From Aralia elata (Eukaryota > Streptophyta > Magnoliopsida > Apiales > Araliaceae): a DNA stretch of 64,000 bases. This document shows, in pieces, positions 21,269 to 33,078 of the stretch. The notes beneath the pieces are model-generated. The model was not told the origin of the DNA and ran no database searches. It worked only from the letters and a program-made list of their open reading frames with translations. The position numbers and the translations under genes were made by a program. The first letter of the stretch is position 1. Each line of letters begins with the position of its first letter. The stretch lies in contig JAVJAP010000214.1 in the NCBI GenBank assembly GCA_034770075.1, positions 1,550,001 to 1,614,000 of the forward strand, given 5' to 3'.

Positions 21269-23238
21269 ATGGATCCCGACACTCCTAGTAGCTCCTCTGC
21301 GTCCCGGACCTCGGGCGTTCATCGCCGTAGGGCTGCACCTGCCCCTGCCCTGCCTCGGACCCATCAGGCTCGCCGACTGGCGGAGGCTGTCATCCGGCCT
21401 GATCATCCCGATGTTGAGGAGGCTGTTCTCCCGGATGTTGTGGTAGAGGGGCCATCCTCTAGCACACCAGCTCCCTCCTCTCATCGCGCCCTATCTGGCG
21501 CCTCTGTTCAGATACCCGATTTGTTGGGTCGGGATCTCAGTCGTCACCCCTCAGAATCTCTCGTGGCTAATGAGGTATATTCAATTCTACTCTGATTTTA
21601 TTCTCCATTTCTCAATTCCCGTTCTATCTGGACTGACCCATTGGTGATTGCCACAGGTGCCCGAGTTTACTCAGCCGAGGGGTAACTGGTTCAACATCTA
21701 CTCCCTCTACACCGCTTTGCACAGTGATTACCGAGCGGTGGTGGATTCCTGGGGCTTTCGTCACTTCTTCACCATCATTCCCCGTCAGTGCCCCTGGGGT
21801 TATATGAGGGCTTTGTCTGAGAGATGGTTTCACCAGACCCAGTCCCTTCATCTTTTGGACTGTGAGGTCGTGCTGACTCCCTGGGATTGGAGGTACATCA
21901 CGGGCATCGAGTTCACCGGATCCCGTGTCCCTCTGGATCTTGACATTACTCCAGCGGAGGTCCGAGCTTTGCTGGGTTTTGCTGCCGACGACCGGGTCTT
22001 TAAGGCCCGCAGCATTCGGTCTGGAGCTTTGGCTGTTGACGCCGTCGGGGGCATATATGCGACGCCATTTCCAGCGGATCGAGCCACCCGTGATATATTG
22101 CTCCGACGTCTGTTCCTGACCATCGTGAGGGGTTGTTTCCTAGGGAACAACTCCTCTACCATTCATTTCAGCGTCGTCGGAGCCGTTAGGGATGTGGACC
22201 GGATCGACGATTACGATTGGGGGTCCTTCACCTTCGCCTACTTCCTCCACGGTCTTCATCTTCGCTTAGAGGGACAGACAGATGCTTGGCTTGGATTCTA
22301 CCACTTCTTGCTAGTGAGCCCTCTCTTCCTCTTTTCTCACTGTATTCCTCTTCATTTTATTTCTCTGTTCTGCATTTTGACAGTTACTCTTGCCTTGTTT
22401 CTGTTCAAAGTTCTGGGCCTACGAGCAACTTCCATGTCTGAGGCCTATCACGACCCTCGGCTTGGACACTTATCCTAGGGGTCGTAGGTGGCACCACAGC
22501 ATCTTGGAGGAGGTTCCGGTATCTGGCACCTTTGCACACTGCCGCATTCAGCTGGAGCTGATCACTGCTGCAGATGTCGTCTGGACTCCTTATCTTTCGG
22601 AGCATCTGGCTGTGGGTTTTACAGATGGGTATCCTTTCGGCCCAGAGTTCGCGCTTTCGACCCGTCGTCTCACTTTGCAGAGTGTCGGAGGATGGGTGAT
22701 GTATTTAGGAGAGCGCGCATTCAGATGCGTGACTGGAGAGATCCGCATCCCGCATTCCCTTCCGTTCACTACATCCTGGCCGCTGGATTCTCAGCCTTCG
22801 GAGATCATGCTCACGGGGGAGGATGGCCGGATGCTTTCTACGGGTCCCAGTACGAGTGAGGCTTTTCGTACCTGGTGGGTGCCCCATACTATCGGTCCTC
22901 AGACTCGGGCTACTTTCTTTCTTAGGGATATGGTCCCTGGCTCGGTGATGATGACTGATTGGGCCGCATGCGTTCGGAGTCCCACCCATGCTGAGCAGAT
23001 CGCCACTCTGACCCGTCAGGTGGAGCAGCTGTCCTTATATCTTCGGGTGTTAGGCCAGACCCCAGAGGATGCTTACGCCTATGATCCTGACGGTGCGGGT
23101 TATAATGCAGGCCCGAGCTCATCTGATGCCACAGCACAGCCCTACATTCCTGACATGAATTTTGGACCTCCGACTTCGACGGCTCCAGGGGATCAGTTCG
23201 AGGATCCCGCCTTCTTGGATGACCTTACTTTTGATTAG
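21269..23238 (+). CDS. PMD-like gene A, three exons, antisense to the element
   Basis: Exon 1 is 21269-21574 (102 codons) and starts with ATG. Intron 1 (21575-21656) has GT...AG ends. Exon 2 is 21657-22313 (219 codons), intron 2 is 22314-22410 (GTGAGC...AAAG), and exon 3 is 22411-23238. Both introns are phase 0 and the joined frame is open for about 596 residues. Exon 1 is Ser/Pro/Ala-rich. Exon 2 has a plant-mobile-domain-like core (RWFHQTQSLHLLDCEVVLTP, WDWRYITGIEFTGSRVP, AEVRALLGF). Exon 3 ends in a heptad stretch (AEQIATLTRQVEQLSLYLRVLG) and an acidic tail. PMD proteins include host silencing factors and element-borne proteins; a role here is unknown. It lies opposite in strand to gag-pol, and the relic at 7303-8466 has the same introns. 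Splice sites are predicted from sequence only. Confidence 0.75.
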
Positions 23239-23447
23239 ATTAGGCTAGGATATGGCTTTTGTACCTGCACCTGTTTAGATTTCTTTTCCCATTTCATGCA
23301 CTATGTATCGAACTTTTTATTCATTTATGCACAATTTTTTTTTTATCCTTATAAAATTTACCTGCTTTATTATTAACTGCACGATGCATGCTTTTCATTT
23401 ATGAATAGAGAATGACCCCTTATTGTCTTTTGATACTATTTTCACAG

Positions 23448-24936
23448 ATGTCGTCATCAGATGTCGTGGTACGTTTGGATCCCATTCCTCCCACAGGGTT
23501 GGTCGGCAGTCTTGTCCGCTGGCTGGACAGTTTGTCACCGGCCGATAGGATTATCGCAGATGGTCTTTTGGGATACTCTCGGTCCTTATTATCCTTTCAG
23601 GTGCCAGCAGGCTTTGTAGATGGTATTCTAGGTCACTGGGTCCCTGCTCTTCAGGTGTTCAGGTTGGGGACAGTGGAGGTGACCCCTACTCTTGAGGAGT
23701 ATGCCCGCTTCACTAGTTTGCCTTTGGGCGGTCCTTGCGCTAGGGTCACCGTTGGTCCCATGCGTCGTCAGTTCTTGACTTTCACTAGGTTGCGGAGGGC
23801 AGCTCTATTATCGGTGATCACATCAGATCATCTGGTTCCTCTTCATTTTTTAATTGACCGATTCGGCTTACCTGACGGTTTTCGCCATTTCTCTGGTGAC
23901 TTTTCCGTATCTGAGGAGCGTTCGGGCGCCCTGAGAGTAGACGTTTTGATGGCCTGTGTCATCTCGGTCTTGTATCTGCCCGTCGGACCTGATCTGTTGG
24001 ATATGCGAGTTACTGCGGCCGTCAGAGCCCTCCAGGAGTATCACACCATCCTTCCCATGATATTAGCAGATACTTACATGTCAGCCTCATATTGTCAGTC
24101 TTTCCGGGGCAGAGTATTCAGAGGGAGGTCGACTTTGTTGTATGTGTGGTTCATGAGTCATCTCAGTCCCATCGGCCATTTCCGTCGCCAAGGGTTTTGC
24201 TTCAGCCATAACATAGCCACGCAGTTTTTGTTTCGTCCCGTGAGCTGTACCGATGCGGCCTCCTGGATGGCATTTTTGTCGGTTATTGAGGATCCTTTCC
24301 ATCTCCTGATCTACTCTGGTTATTGCTCCTTTATGAGCTTTTTGACTCACGTGCCCACCCTAGATTTCATCCCTATTACTGGCCTGAGGGGCGTGACGAC
24401 TTATCATCCCCTGGCGGTTATGGGGCAGTTTGATCAGACACAGGACTTTCACCTCTTCACGGGGCGCGGTCGACTACCGATTCCTTATATCATCCCAGAC
24501 AGAGAGAGATCTGGTGCGGGTATATGATCTTTGGTCCCGCAGGATCCTTGCCGAGTATAGTGACAGTTGCCCCATCCAGACATTCGCTTATGTGCAATGG
24601 TTGCGCGGAGACTCGGATATGGTTGGTTTGAGCCGGACTGGGACCTTTGATGACTCTGGAGTGATTTTCCCGGATGATACCACAGATCATTCCATCTCAG
24701 CGGATTCTGCCCCTAGTCGGGTCACTGAAGATAGCCGAATCCGACTGGCCTTGATTGCTATTGAATCTGAGAGGGATGCTGCCATTGCTGAGAGAGATGT
24801 CGTTATTCTGGCCAGAGATGCTGCTCTTGCTGACAGAGACGCCATTATATTTCAGACCAGGGCAGTTATAGATGCTCATTCTGGGACTGTCAGCCGAGAC
24901 GCTGCCTTATTGGATCGTATCGACATGATGGGGTAG
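23448..24936 (+). pseudogene. PMD-like gene B with one frameshift, antisense to the element
   Basis: ATG 23448 follows an acceptor-like ttttcacag, so a 5' untranslated exon is possible. Residues 30-90 carry the PMD signature (ILGHWVPALQVFRLGTVEVT, PTLEEYARFTSLPLGGPCAR); the core continues to LIYSGYCSFMSFLTHVPTLD. The frame closes at 24527, while the downstream frame (DLVRVYDLWSRRILAEY...) is open to 24936. The switch lies in a short GA run at 24499-24511, so a dinucleotide slip is likely. The C-terminus is a charged repeat (ESERDAAIAERDVVILARDA) predicting a coiled coil. It is 210 bases downstream of gene A on the same strand and distantly similar to it, so the pair may be an old duplication. 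Function unknown. Confidence 0.75.
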
Positions 24937-25539
24937 CAGATTGCAGGGGATGCTAATGCTTTAGATCTATCCACCGCCCTGTCCATCCTGCTTCAATTAG
25001 TTTCAGATTTGTAGATCGTTTTATTTCCTGCATAGACTATGTCAGTTTCATCGGTTATCGAAAGAGAAATCTTGTAACAAAATGATTTATATATGTAGAC
25101 ATGCATTTAAATTCAGTCAATTTCCCTTTTTTGTCGTATCGTTGCCTTTCATTTGATCTTCATTTTATCCCGCTGACCATGATCTTGACATCTCGCTTCC
25201 TTTCTCTTCTCCAGTCTTGAGGGAGATTTGACAGATATTGCCGCACACCTGGTTGATTTCATTGGATTGAGTCTTAGATTTTGGCTAATTATTTGGCCGG
25301 GCTAGGGTTATGTTCCTTGGGATGAATCTGATTAGGGGCTGGTTTCGGAAAGGTTTTGAGAGTATAGGAAGGGGTTTTTTTTTTTTTTTTTTTGGATACG
25401 GTTTTGGTTAGGGAAAATATTATTTTGTAAAGAATTGGACCGTGCCATGATGGCTGCCTACGTACTCCCACAGGTTGGGAAATCAGGTCCTACGTAGTTC
25501 GTTTTTTCAAGAAAGAGGAGAAAATGATGATTTTTCTTT
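24937..25539 (-). other. non-coding spacer after pol with a TACGTA motif
   Basis: There is no gene. It holds a T19 run (25375-25393) and, at 25440-25502, a motif with two TACGTA boxes (25461-25466 in ctacgtactc; 25492-25497 in cctacgtagttcg). On the element strand it reads GAACTACGTAGG ... GTACGTAGGCAGCC just downstream of pol. Confidence 0.6.
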
Positions 25540-28500
25540 TCAAGCGTAGAATCGCTTCACCGAGTCTGAATTGAGGGGTTGGGGAAACACCTCGCCGTCC
25601 ATCTCTTGCAATATGAGGGCTCCTCCAGACAGTACTTTCTTAATCACAAAAGGTCCTTCCCAGTTCGGGGCGAACTTCCCCTTGGCTTCGTCTTGACAAG
25701 GCATGACTCTGTTTAGCACTAGGTCATTTTCCTTGAACTTCCGAGGTCTTATCTTTTTGTCGTATGATCGAGAGATCCTTTGTTGGTATAACTGACCGTG
25801 CCAAACAGCAGCCACCCTCCTTTCATCAATTAGGGCCAATTGGTCGTATCGACTCTGCATCCAATCTTCCTCGCTTATCTGAGCATCGATCACTATTCTG
25901 AGGGACGCCATCTCAACCTCAACTGGCAGAACCGCCTCCATTCCATACACCAAAGCGTAAGGGGTTGCCCCTGTAGAAGTACGCATTGACGTTCGGTATG
26001 CCAGCAGGGTGAGGGATAGCAGATCCGGCCATCCCCGATGATTAGCAGACATTTTCGCCATGATCTTCTTGATGTTCTTATTTGCAGCCTCCACTGCCCC
26101 ATTCATCTTAGGACGGTAAATGACAGAATTGAGGTGTTTGATCTTAAACTGGTCGCATAACCCCTTCATGAGGGCGTTGTTCAAATTTTTGGCATTGTCG
26201 GAGACCAACACCTCAGGTTGCCCGTATCGACAAATGACATTATTCCTGATGAAACCGACGATGATCTCCTGAGTTACCTTGGGGAAAGAAGCTGCCTCTA
26301 CCCATTTAGTGAAGTAATCGATCATGACGAAAATGAATCGGTGTCCGTTGCTTGCTTTGGGCTCTATCGGTCCGATTACATCCATTCCCCACATTGAGAA
26401 TGGCCACGGGGAGGTCATACAGTGCAGTTCATTGGGAGGCGTATGGATCACATTACCGTGCGCCTGGCATTGGTAACACCGTTTGACATGATCATCGCAG
26501 TCGGCTTTCAGTGTTAACCAATAATGTCCCGTTCTCAAAATCGTTTTGGCCAGCATCGGTCCACTCATGTGTGGCCCACACACTCCACCATGTATTTCGT
26601 TCATAATCCTTTGGGCCTGTGTTTCATCTACGCATTGCAACAGTCCCAACCCAGCATCCCTCTTGTAGAGTGAATCTCCACTCAGGTAAAACTTCATTGC
26701 CATCTTTTGAATTCTCATTCTCTCCGTTCGGCTTGCCTGGTCGGGAACGGACCTATCCCTCAGATATTCCCTTATGTCGTGATACCAAGGCTGCTTTGGC
26801 AGAACCACCTCGTCCGATAAGACTGCAACATGCTCCTCATATGCTGGGGCATTCTGTACCGCTATTTCAATCTGTGGAACATCCTTGCTTTTGATTATGT
26901 GGATTAAGGAAGCCAGAGTTGCCAATGCATCAGCAAAATCATTTCGTCCCCGGGGGATATGTCGGAAAGCGATATCTTCAAATTCTCGCATTAATTGGAC
27001 AACACGTCGGTGGTATGGAAGCAACCGGAGCTCCTTCGTGCTATACTCCCTGATTTCCTGTCTGATTACCAGTTCTGAATCCCCGAACACCGCTAGTCTT
27101 TTCACTCCCATATCGCGGGCAAATCGGAGTCCCAATATACATCCCTCGTACTCAGCTGTATTATTTAAATTGTTGAACTGCAATTTAGTGGCCACGGGGT
27201 ATTGCTCTCCGGTGATAGAGACCAGGACTGCTCCGGCTCCTGCCCCCTCAGCATTCATGGCACCATCAAAATACAGTTTCCAGAACTGCCCCTCGTCATC
27301 ACATTTCGTGTGTAATACCCAAAATACATCTTCGCCCGGCAAAGGGGTTTCTAACGGCTCCATCCCTCCTGATGGCGTTTCTGCCAATTGATCTGCAATT
27401 CCCTGCCCTTTCATGGCTTTCTGAGTTACGTATACAATGTCGAACTGCTGTAAGATTAACTGCCATCTTGAAAGTCGACAGTTCAGCATGGGCCTTTCAA
27501 AGATATATTTCAGGGGATCCATTCTCGATATCAGGTACGTAGTATGCCCATGGAGGTAGTGCTGTAATCTTCCTGCAACCCAGGCCAAGGCACAACATGT
27601 CTTCTCGATGGGAGTGTAATTCTGTTCACATCGGCTAAATCTCTTGTTGAGGTAATAGATGGCCTGCTCTTTACCTGCCTCATTCTTCTGTCCCAGCATG
27701 CATCCCATCGCAATGGCATTGACCGATATATACATGAATAGAGGGATCCCATCCTTCGGGGGTACCAGCACTGGTGCCTCTGTCAGCTGCTTTTTAATGG
27801 TCTGAAAGGCCTTCTGACATTGTTCATTCCATTCCTGGGAAGCATCCTTCCTTAACAGTTTGAAAATCAGCTCGCATGTAGTCGTCAAGTGGGATATGAA
27901 GCGGCTGATGAAATTTATTCTTCCCAGGAATCCTCTTATCTCCTTCTCTGTGTGATGTGTCGGCATATCCACAATGGCCTTGATCTTCGCCGGATCCAAC
28001 TCAATGCCCCGATCACTAACCAGGAATCCCAGGAGCTTGCCCGACTGCACCCCGAAAGCACACTTTGCTGGATTTAGCTTCAAATTATATTTTTTGAGCC
28101 GATCGAATAGCTTTTTGAGATGGGTTATATGGTCAGACTCTACCCTTGACTTCACGATAATGTCATCCACGTAGACCTCTATCTCCTTGTGCATCATATC
28201 GTGGAATAGGGCCATCATGGCTCTCTGATAAGTAGCCCCCGCATTAGTGAGACTGAAAGCCAATCGTCTATAGCAGAAGGTGCCCCAAGGGGTGATGAAC
28301 GCGGTCTTTTCCCGATCTTCTTCTGCCACCATTATCTAATGATACCCCGCAAAGCAATCAACAAAAGAGTACATCTCGTACTGCGCCGTGTTATCCACCA
28401 GGATGTGTATGAAAGGCACCGGGAAGTTATCCTTGAGACTGGCTTTGTTTAGATCTCTATAGTCTACACATACCCTCACCTTCCCTCCAGGCTTAGCCAC

Positions 28501-28737
28501 TGGGACTACATTGGACAGCCATTCTGGGTAAGTGCACACCATAATGATTCCGGCCCTGAACTGTTTGATGATCTCCTCCTTCACCTTCAAGCTCCATTCC
28601 GGTTTTAACTTTCTTAGTTTCTGCTTGACAGGCCTGAAACCCTCCTTGATGGGCAACCGATGTACCACAATGTCGGTGGACAATCCAATCATGTCCTCAT
28701 GAGACCAGGCAAAAACATCCTCATATTGGCTTAGCAA
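25540..28737 (-). pseudogene. pol: reverse transcriptase, dual RNase H, integrase (one internal stop)
   Basis: The RT N-terminus is 28737-28336 (YEDVFAWSHEDMIGL, VCVDYRDLNKA, SFVDCFAGYH). A TAG at 28335-28333 interrupts it, and the same frame runs on for 930 residues to 25540. In that part: the RT active site VYVDDIIVKS (about residue 54); the first RNase H, now degenerate (FERPMLNCRLSRWQLILQQF); a linker; the second, archaeal-type RNase H (WKLYFDGAMNAEGAGAGAVL, NTAEYEGCILGL, VFGDSELVIRQ); integrase zinc finger (H-x-H, CYQCQ); catalytic core with Asp (WGMDVIGPI), Asp (VSDNAKNLNN) and Glu (NGAVEAANKNIKK). Two RNase H domains define the Tat lineage. The stop makes the copy defective, although read-through is conceivable. 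Confidence 0.93.
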
Positions 28738-29837
28738 CTCAGTTATTTCTGCTTTTTGGCTAGGGGTAAGGTCTGTCCCTATCTTGAGTTCTTTTGGCTT
28801 GTCAGGGGTTCCGATATCTATGGTGATGGTCTGGTCTAAGTTGGGTTTGGGTTAATCCTCGACCCATCCTTTGATCTCATCAGGCGCGTCGTCGTAATCT
28901 GTATCGTCTTGCTCAATGCCCATCAAATCGAAATCCAGCTCAATGTCAAAATCATAATCATCATTCAAATTTGAAAGACCGTTTGTTAGGCAAGGATTAC
29001 TCAAATTGGTACACCTGACATGAAACAAATTATTTGTCATATATAAGTTATTTTCCACAACGATCACATTTTCATATAACATGACGAAACGACATAATTA
29101 TGCCAAAATATAAAACAACAAAAAATAAACTTCTTCATCCTCCCATCCTTTGGGGTCTACCATCCTGATGTCGGGTTTTACCCTTGTTTGGATATCACTA
29201 GTTTCATGGTTCAGTTGTCGATGGTCAGGTCCGATGAAATGCGCTGGATGAAAGGTGGCCTCACATCGGAAACTTCCCCGATGATTACGGCTACATCTCC
29301 TGAGTCCTTCTTCCTACCTTCTCCATGAATAATTAGCCATGCCCAATCGATGACAGACACACCTTGTTGGGCTCCCGGTGGCGTGACAACATCCTTCCCC
29401 TCTCCATTGCTTGTTAATTGTCCGGGGACATAGCACCTGGTTTCAAACTTTTGCGCGACCTCCTGTAGGAAACTTTCCCTCTTGGCCGACTCATCACTTG
29501 CAGGGGTTAATTCTTCATCCCCTGACCCAAGCACAGGCTCGCTAGTCCCTTGTTCATTGTTGACCTTGGTCACCGGGCTGCCAGCCAGTCGAATCGGGGC
29601 CACGCCCTGACGGTGTCTCCGTGTTATGCCTTCATGATATCCCAACCCTGCTTTACCTATCTGATGGGGTAGTTAAATGGGCTCGGTGATTCCTTGACTA
29701 CTCTTTCCTAACCCCTATCCAGGCTGGAATTTCATTTTTATCATTTCTTTTGCAACGAAGGTAAGTTCTGGAGAGACCTTAGGTTTCATGGCTGGAGCCC
29801 CCAAGCATCTGTAGTGGGGAGTGCTGATTTCCAGCGC
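28738..29837 (-). pseudogene. protease-RT linker region, degraded
   Basis: Only patches are readable: an acidic segment at 29082-28852 (DDYDFDIELDFDLMGIEQDD) and a stretch at 29645-29211. The latter resembles the variable linker of long Tat polyproteins in position but has no domain I recognise. Stops lie between them. No other gene is seen. Confidence 0.5.
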
Positions 29838-30671
29838 CTAAAAACTGGCAGGTACCGCCGTCTCATCCACGTTAATCACAGGCAGGCCACTCCTAGAAGG
29901 AGGAAGGTCATCACACTCTGCCGAGATCGTCACCAGATTCCCGTCGATAATAAGTTTGATTTGCTGGTGTAGCGTGGAAGGAACTGCCCCGACCATGTGT
30001 ATCCACGGCCTCCCCAATAACAGGTTATAACTTGCCGCAATGTCTAGGACTTGGAAAGAGATATCAAAAGTACAAGGTCCTATTTCCACCGGCAATTCTA
30101 TCTCTCCAATTGTATCCCTCCGGGATCCGTCGAAGGCTCGTACCACCACATGACTGGCCCGTAGGCGCTTGGGATTGATGTTCATCTTTTACAGTGTACT
30201 GAGGGGACATATATTCAACGCTGATCCCCCATCAATCAGCACACCATTCATAATATAACCTGAGGAGATCACCACAATATGCAACGGTTTTCGATGCCCC
30301 CTTCCTTCCTTAGGGATATCATCATCTGTAAATGATATTACATTACTTTTCAACAGATGATCCACCAGACGACCGAAACCTTCCTTGCTAATTTCTTTGG
30401 GAACGTATGCCTCCTCTAGGACTTTCGCCAGAATTTTGCAGTGATCACTGGACGATAACACCAAGTCCATGATTGATGTCAGGGTTGACTCCTCGCTCAA
30501 AATCTGGATCCCTCTTGCTTCCGGATGATCCATCTTCCTCAAGAATTCCGTGGCTTTTTCCTCGGATATCCCTTCATTTTTCTTCGTTTTGTTTTCAAGG
30601 ACTCGCCCAGGAAGATATAAGGGATTCCCCTTTGTTGTCACGGAAGCACAACTGGCCGCTTTCTCTGACAC
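29838..30671 (-). pseudogene. aspartic protease (Retand-like element), one stop
   Basis: Segment 30671-30189 ends with the catalytic site GVLIDGGSALNICPLSTL (active Asp in IDGGS). After a single TAA the same frame continues from 30185 as MNINPKRL..., DGSRRDTIGEIELPVEIG and the C-terminal LLGRPWIHMVGAVPSTLHQQ. This is a retropepsin of the Tat type, which would cleave Gag-Pol. The second position of the usual D-T/S-G triad is Gly here (DGG), which is unusual and may itself be a lesion. Confidence 0.88.
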
Positions 30672-30716
30672 CCCCCCATAATTCCAAGGTACCGTTTTCA
30701 GACTGTTGACAGGGAT

Positions 30717-32285
30717 TTACGGTCTTGCTACAAGGGTGAGGATTTTCGGGGCCGATAACTTGACAGGCCCTGCTAGGATATTTCTGCTTACACCTGCCAA
30801 CCTGATTGGTGCCCCCCGTGTACTCTCCTGGTCACCTATCATGCCAATTATCTCATCAATTTTCTTCACATAATTCAGCCTTGACGGCCCCTCGGCTTCA
30901 CTGGCTTCTGCCACATTGACCCCTCCTCCATCATGCCTAGGCAGGGGATTGACTTTGACATTTGGGGAGTCTGGCTTTTCCACCACGATTTCTCCACTAT
31001 CAATCAAGTTCTGAATTATATGTTTCAGCGTCCAACATTCCTGCGTATCATGACCAGGGGAACCCGAGTGGTATGCGCATCTCTTGCTTGGGTCAAACCT
31101 TCTTCCCTTTGGGTCACTCGGGGGCGCCAAATCGACTATTTTCCTTTGGGCTATCAATACTGCCAACACCTGCTCAAGAGGATCCCCGAGTGGGGTGAAT
31201 ACTCGATTTTTCGATGTCTCAAATCTCCTTCGCCCTTCCGCCCTTTGATCAGTGAAGTTAGGCTATCGGGATGGCCCCACTCTCTGCACCTGTACTGGAG
31301 GATTGTTCTCTGCCTTTCTAGATGATCCCTGCAGGATGAGGGAAACATCTTCTTCCTTTTTCTTTTGGACCCTACGGGAGGTGCTGCCATAATTTCCGCT
31401 TTGGATTTGTTCTGCCGCTGTTTCCAAAGCCGTGAAATCCCGAATCTTGCCAGATTTCAACCCCATATCCACCATTTCTCCGTGTTTAATCATCTCAGCA
31501 AAGGGTCTTCCAATCCCTGATATAACCCGCTCATAATAAGGAGCCTCTTGAATGTCCACGAAGGTCATCACCATCTCCGACTCGCTCATTGGGGGATTCA
31601 CCTGTGCGGCCATACCCCTCCATCGCTGCGCATAATCCCTGAAAGATTCCCTTAGTTGCTTCTTGATTTTCGTCATTTGATATCTATCAGGGGCCATTTG
31701 TGCCTGGAAGCTATACTGTGTTAAGAAGGTGTGGGCTAACTCTTCCCAATTATGGATCCGGGCATTATCAAGACGGGTATACCAGATTCTCGCCTCCCCC
31801 GTCAGGCACTTTTGGAATAATTGCATTCTTAGACCCTCGTCTTCTGCATAAGATCCCAACTCCCCAATGTAGATTTTCAGATGTGTATAAGGATCCCCTT
31901 TCCCATTGTATTTCTCAAATTCGGGGATTTTAAATTTCTCCGGATATCTGGTTCCGGGGAAGACACAAAGATCTGAATAGTTCACCCTGCCTAGGGACCC
32001 TATGCCCTTCATAGTTTGGATAGTTTCCTCCATTTGTTTCATTTTCTTTCGCAGGTCATCTGTATCTCCCTCTTCCGGGATAGTAATCACTGTCTTGTTC
32101 GGTACGGGAATGACCTTTGGGACGACTGGCTCGCCCTTAGGTTGGGGTGGATCCTCTTTAGGTGGATCCTGTCTAGGTAGCAATTGTTCCCTCAGCATCA
32201 TGGCCACTTCCAACATCTGTTTTTTAAAGTCATCAAATTCCTCCCTAGATATGGAACCAGGATTAGTAGGTGGGAGATCAGCCAT
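30717..32285 (-). pseudogene. gag of the Retand-like element, one frameshift
   Basis: The start ATG at 32285 gives MADLPPTNPGSISREEF. The capsid core is typical of Tat gag (PEFEKYNGKGDPYTHLKIYI, LTGEARIWYTRLDNARIHNW, LAHTFLTQYSFQAQMAPDR, LRESFRDYAQRWRGMAAQV). The frame closes at 31263. After a frame change it runs 31169-30717 with the Tat-style knuckle CAYHSGSPGHDTQECWTLKH. Gag assembles the particle and binds element RNA. Total length (about 510 residues) is normal for the lineage. The frameshift near 31260 separates capsid and nucleocapsid. Confidence 0.9.
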
Positions 32286-33059
32286 TTCAGATGTAGAGTT
32301 TTGGGCCCTCTTAGACTACAAACGTGTTTGAGGAGCAATCCTACAGGGGAAAACGGTTTGAAGTTTAGTCTTTGTGAAATGACAGATGTGGATGCATGCT
32401 AAAACGATAAATTTTTGTGTTTTTGGGTTTTTTAATCTTTCTCTGCAAAACAGAATGTTAGTAGTCCCTTATTGCAATAATGAATGCTAGACACGACTTA
32501 TTATGCTTCCCCAGCTGTTCCCTGCAAAACATAGAGGTTAGTAATCTTTTTTGACAACAGGGAAGGCATATATGAATATTGAATGAGATCATGACATTTA
32601 TACGCGCGAACGTAAAAGGGCATGAAGAGACTTTTCCTGCGTTGGGTTAATCTGAGGCTGACCTATCCTAGGGTTACTCTCACGGGCTTTTTGGCATGAA
32701 GGTCCCCAAATCTTCGCAATCTACTCGTCTGAGTCCTTTCGATTGGAGCGGATTTGGGTGGTGCGTTTCCTGAGCCATCTCCGGGGAGCAGCCCCTTCGA
32801 GTCCAGTAATAAGCAACCGACAGGTTCGCCTCAAGAGGAGGTACTCTCTCAACATACATTCACATTCATCGTCCTCACCGTATGCAAATGATTACTTTAA
32901 AGTAAAACAATCCTATTCGAATCATTCATTTATTGGGCAAAACACACATTCACACAACAAAAGAAAAAAAATCAAAATATCGCACATACACACATTTTAT
33001 GAATTTTTAAAAGATAGGATAGCATCAAGATTTTGAACGCGGCTTAAGCCCTCTAATAT
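32286..33059 (-). other. untranslated leader of the Retand-like element
   Basis: It is 774 bases between primer site and gag, with no convincing gene on either strand. Two direct repeats of gcaaaacagaatgttagtag / gcaaaacatagaggttagta lie at about 32445-32545. Confidence 0.7.
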
Positions 33060-33076
33060 CCCCAGCAGAGTCGCCA
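33060..33076 (-). other. primer binding site of the Retand-like element
   Basis: On the element strand it reads TGGCGACTCTGCTGGGG, two bases from the 5' LTR (33079). It resembles the tRNA-Arg-type sites described for Tat/Ogre relatives. I could not check it against tRNA sequences. Confidence 0.75.
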
Positions 33077-33078
33077 GC

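Noticed and set aside
25375..25393. T19 run as a poly(A) tail of a reverse-strand retroposed gene
   Set aside because: No processed gene lies next to it, and the sequence on both sides belongs to the Retand-like element.
32743..33036. Plus-strand frame of 97 codons in the Retand leader
   Set aside because: It is on the wrong strand, overlaps the leader and has no recognisable motif.
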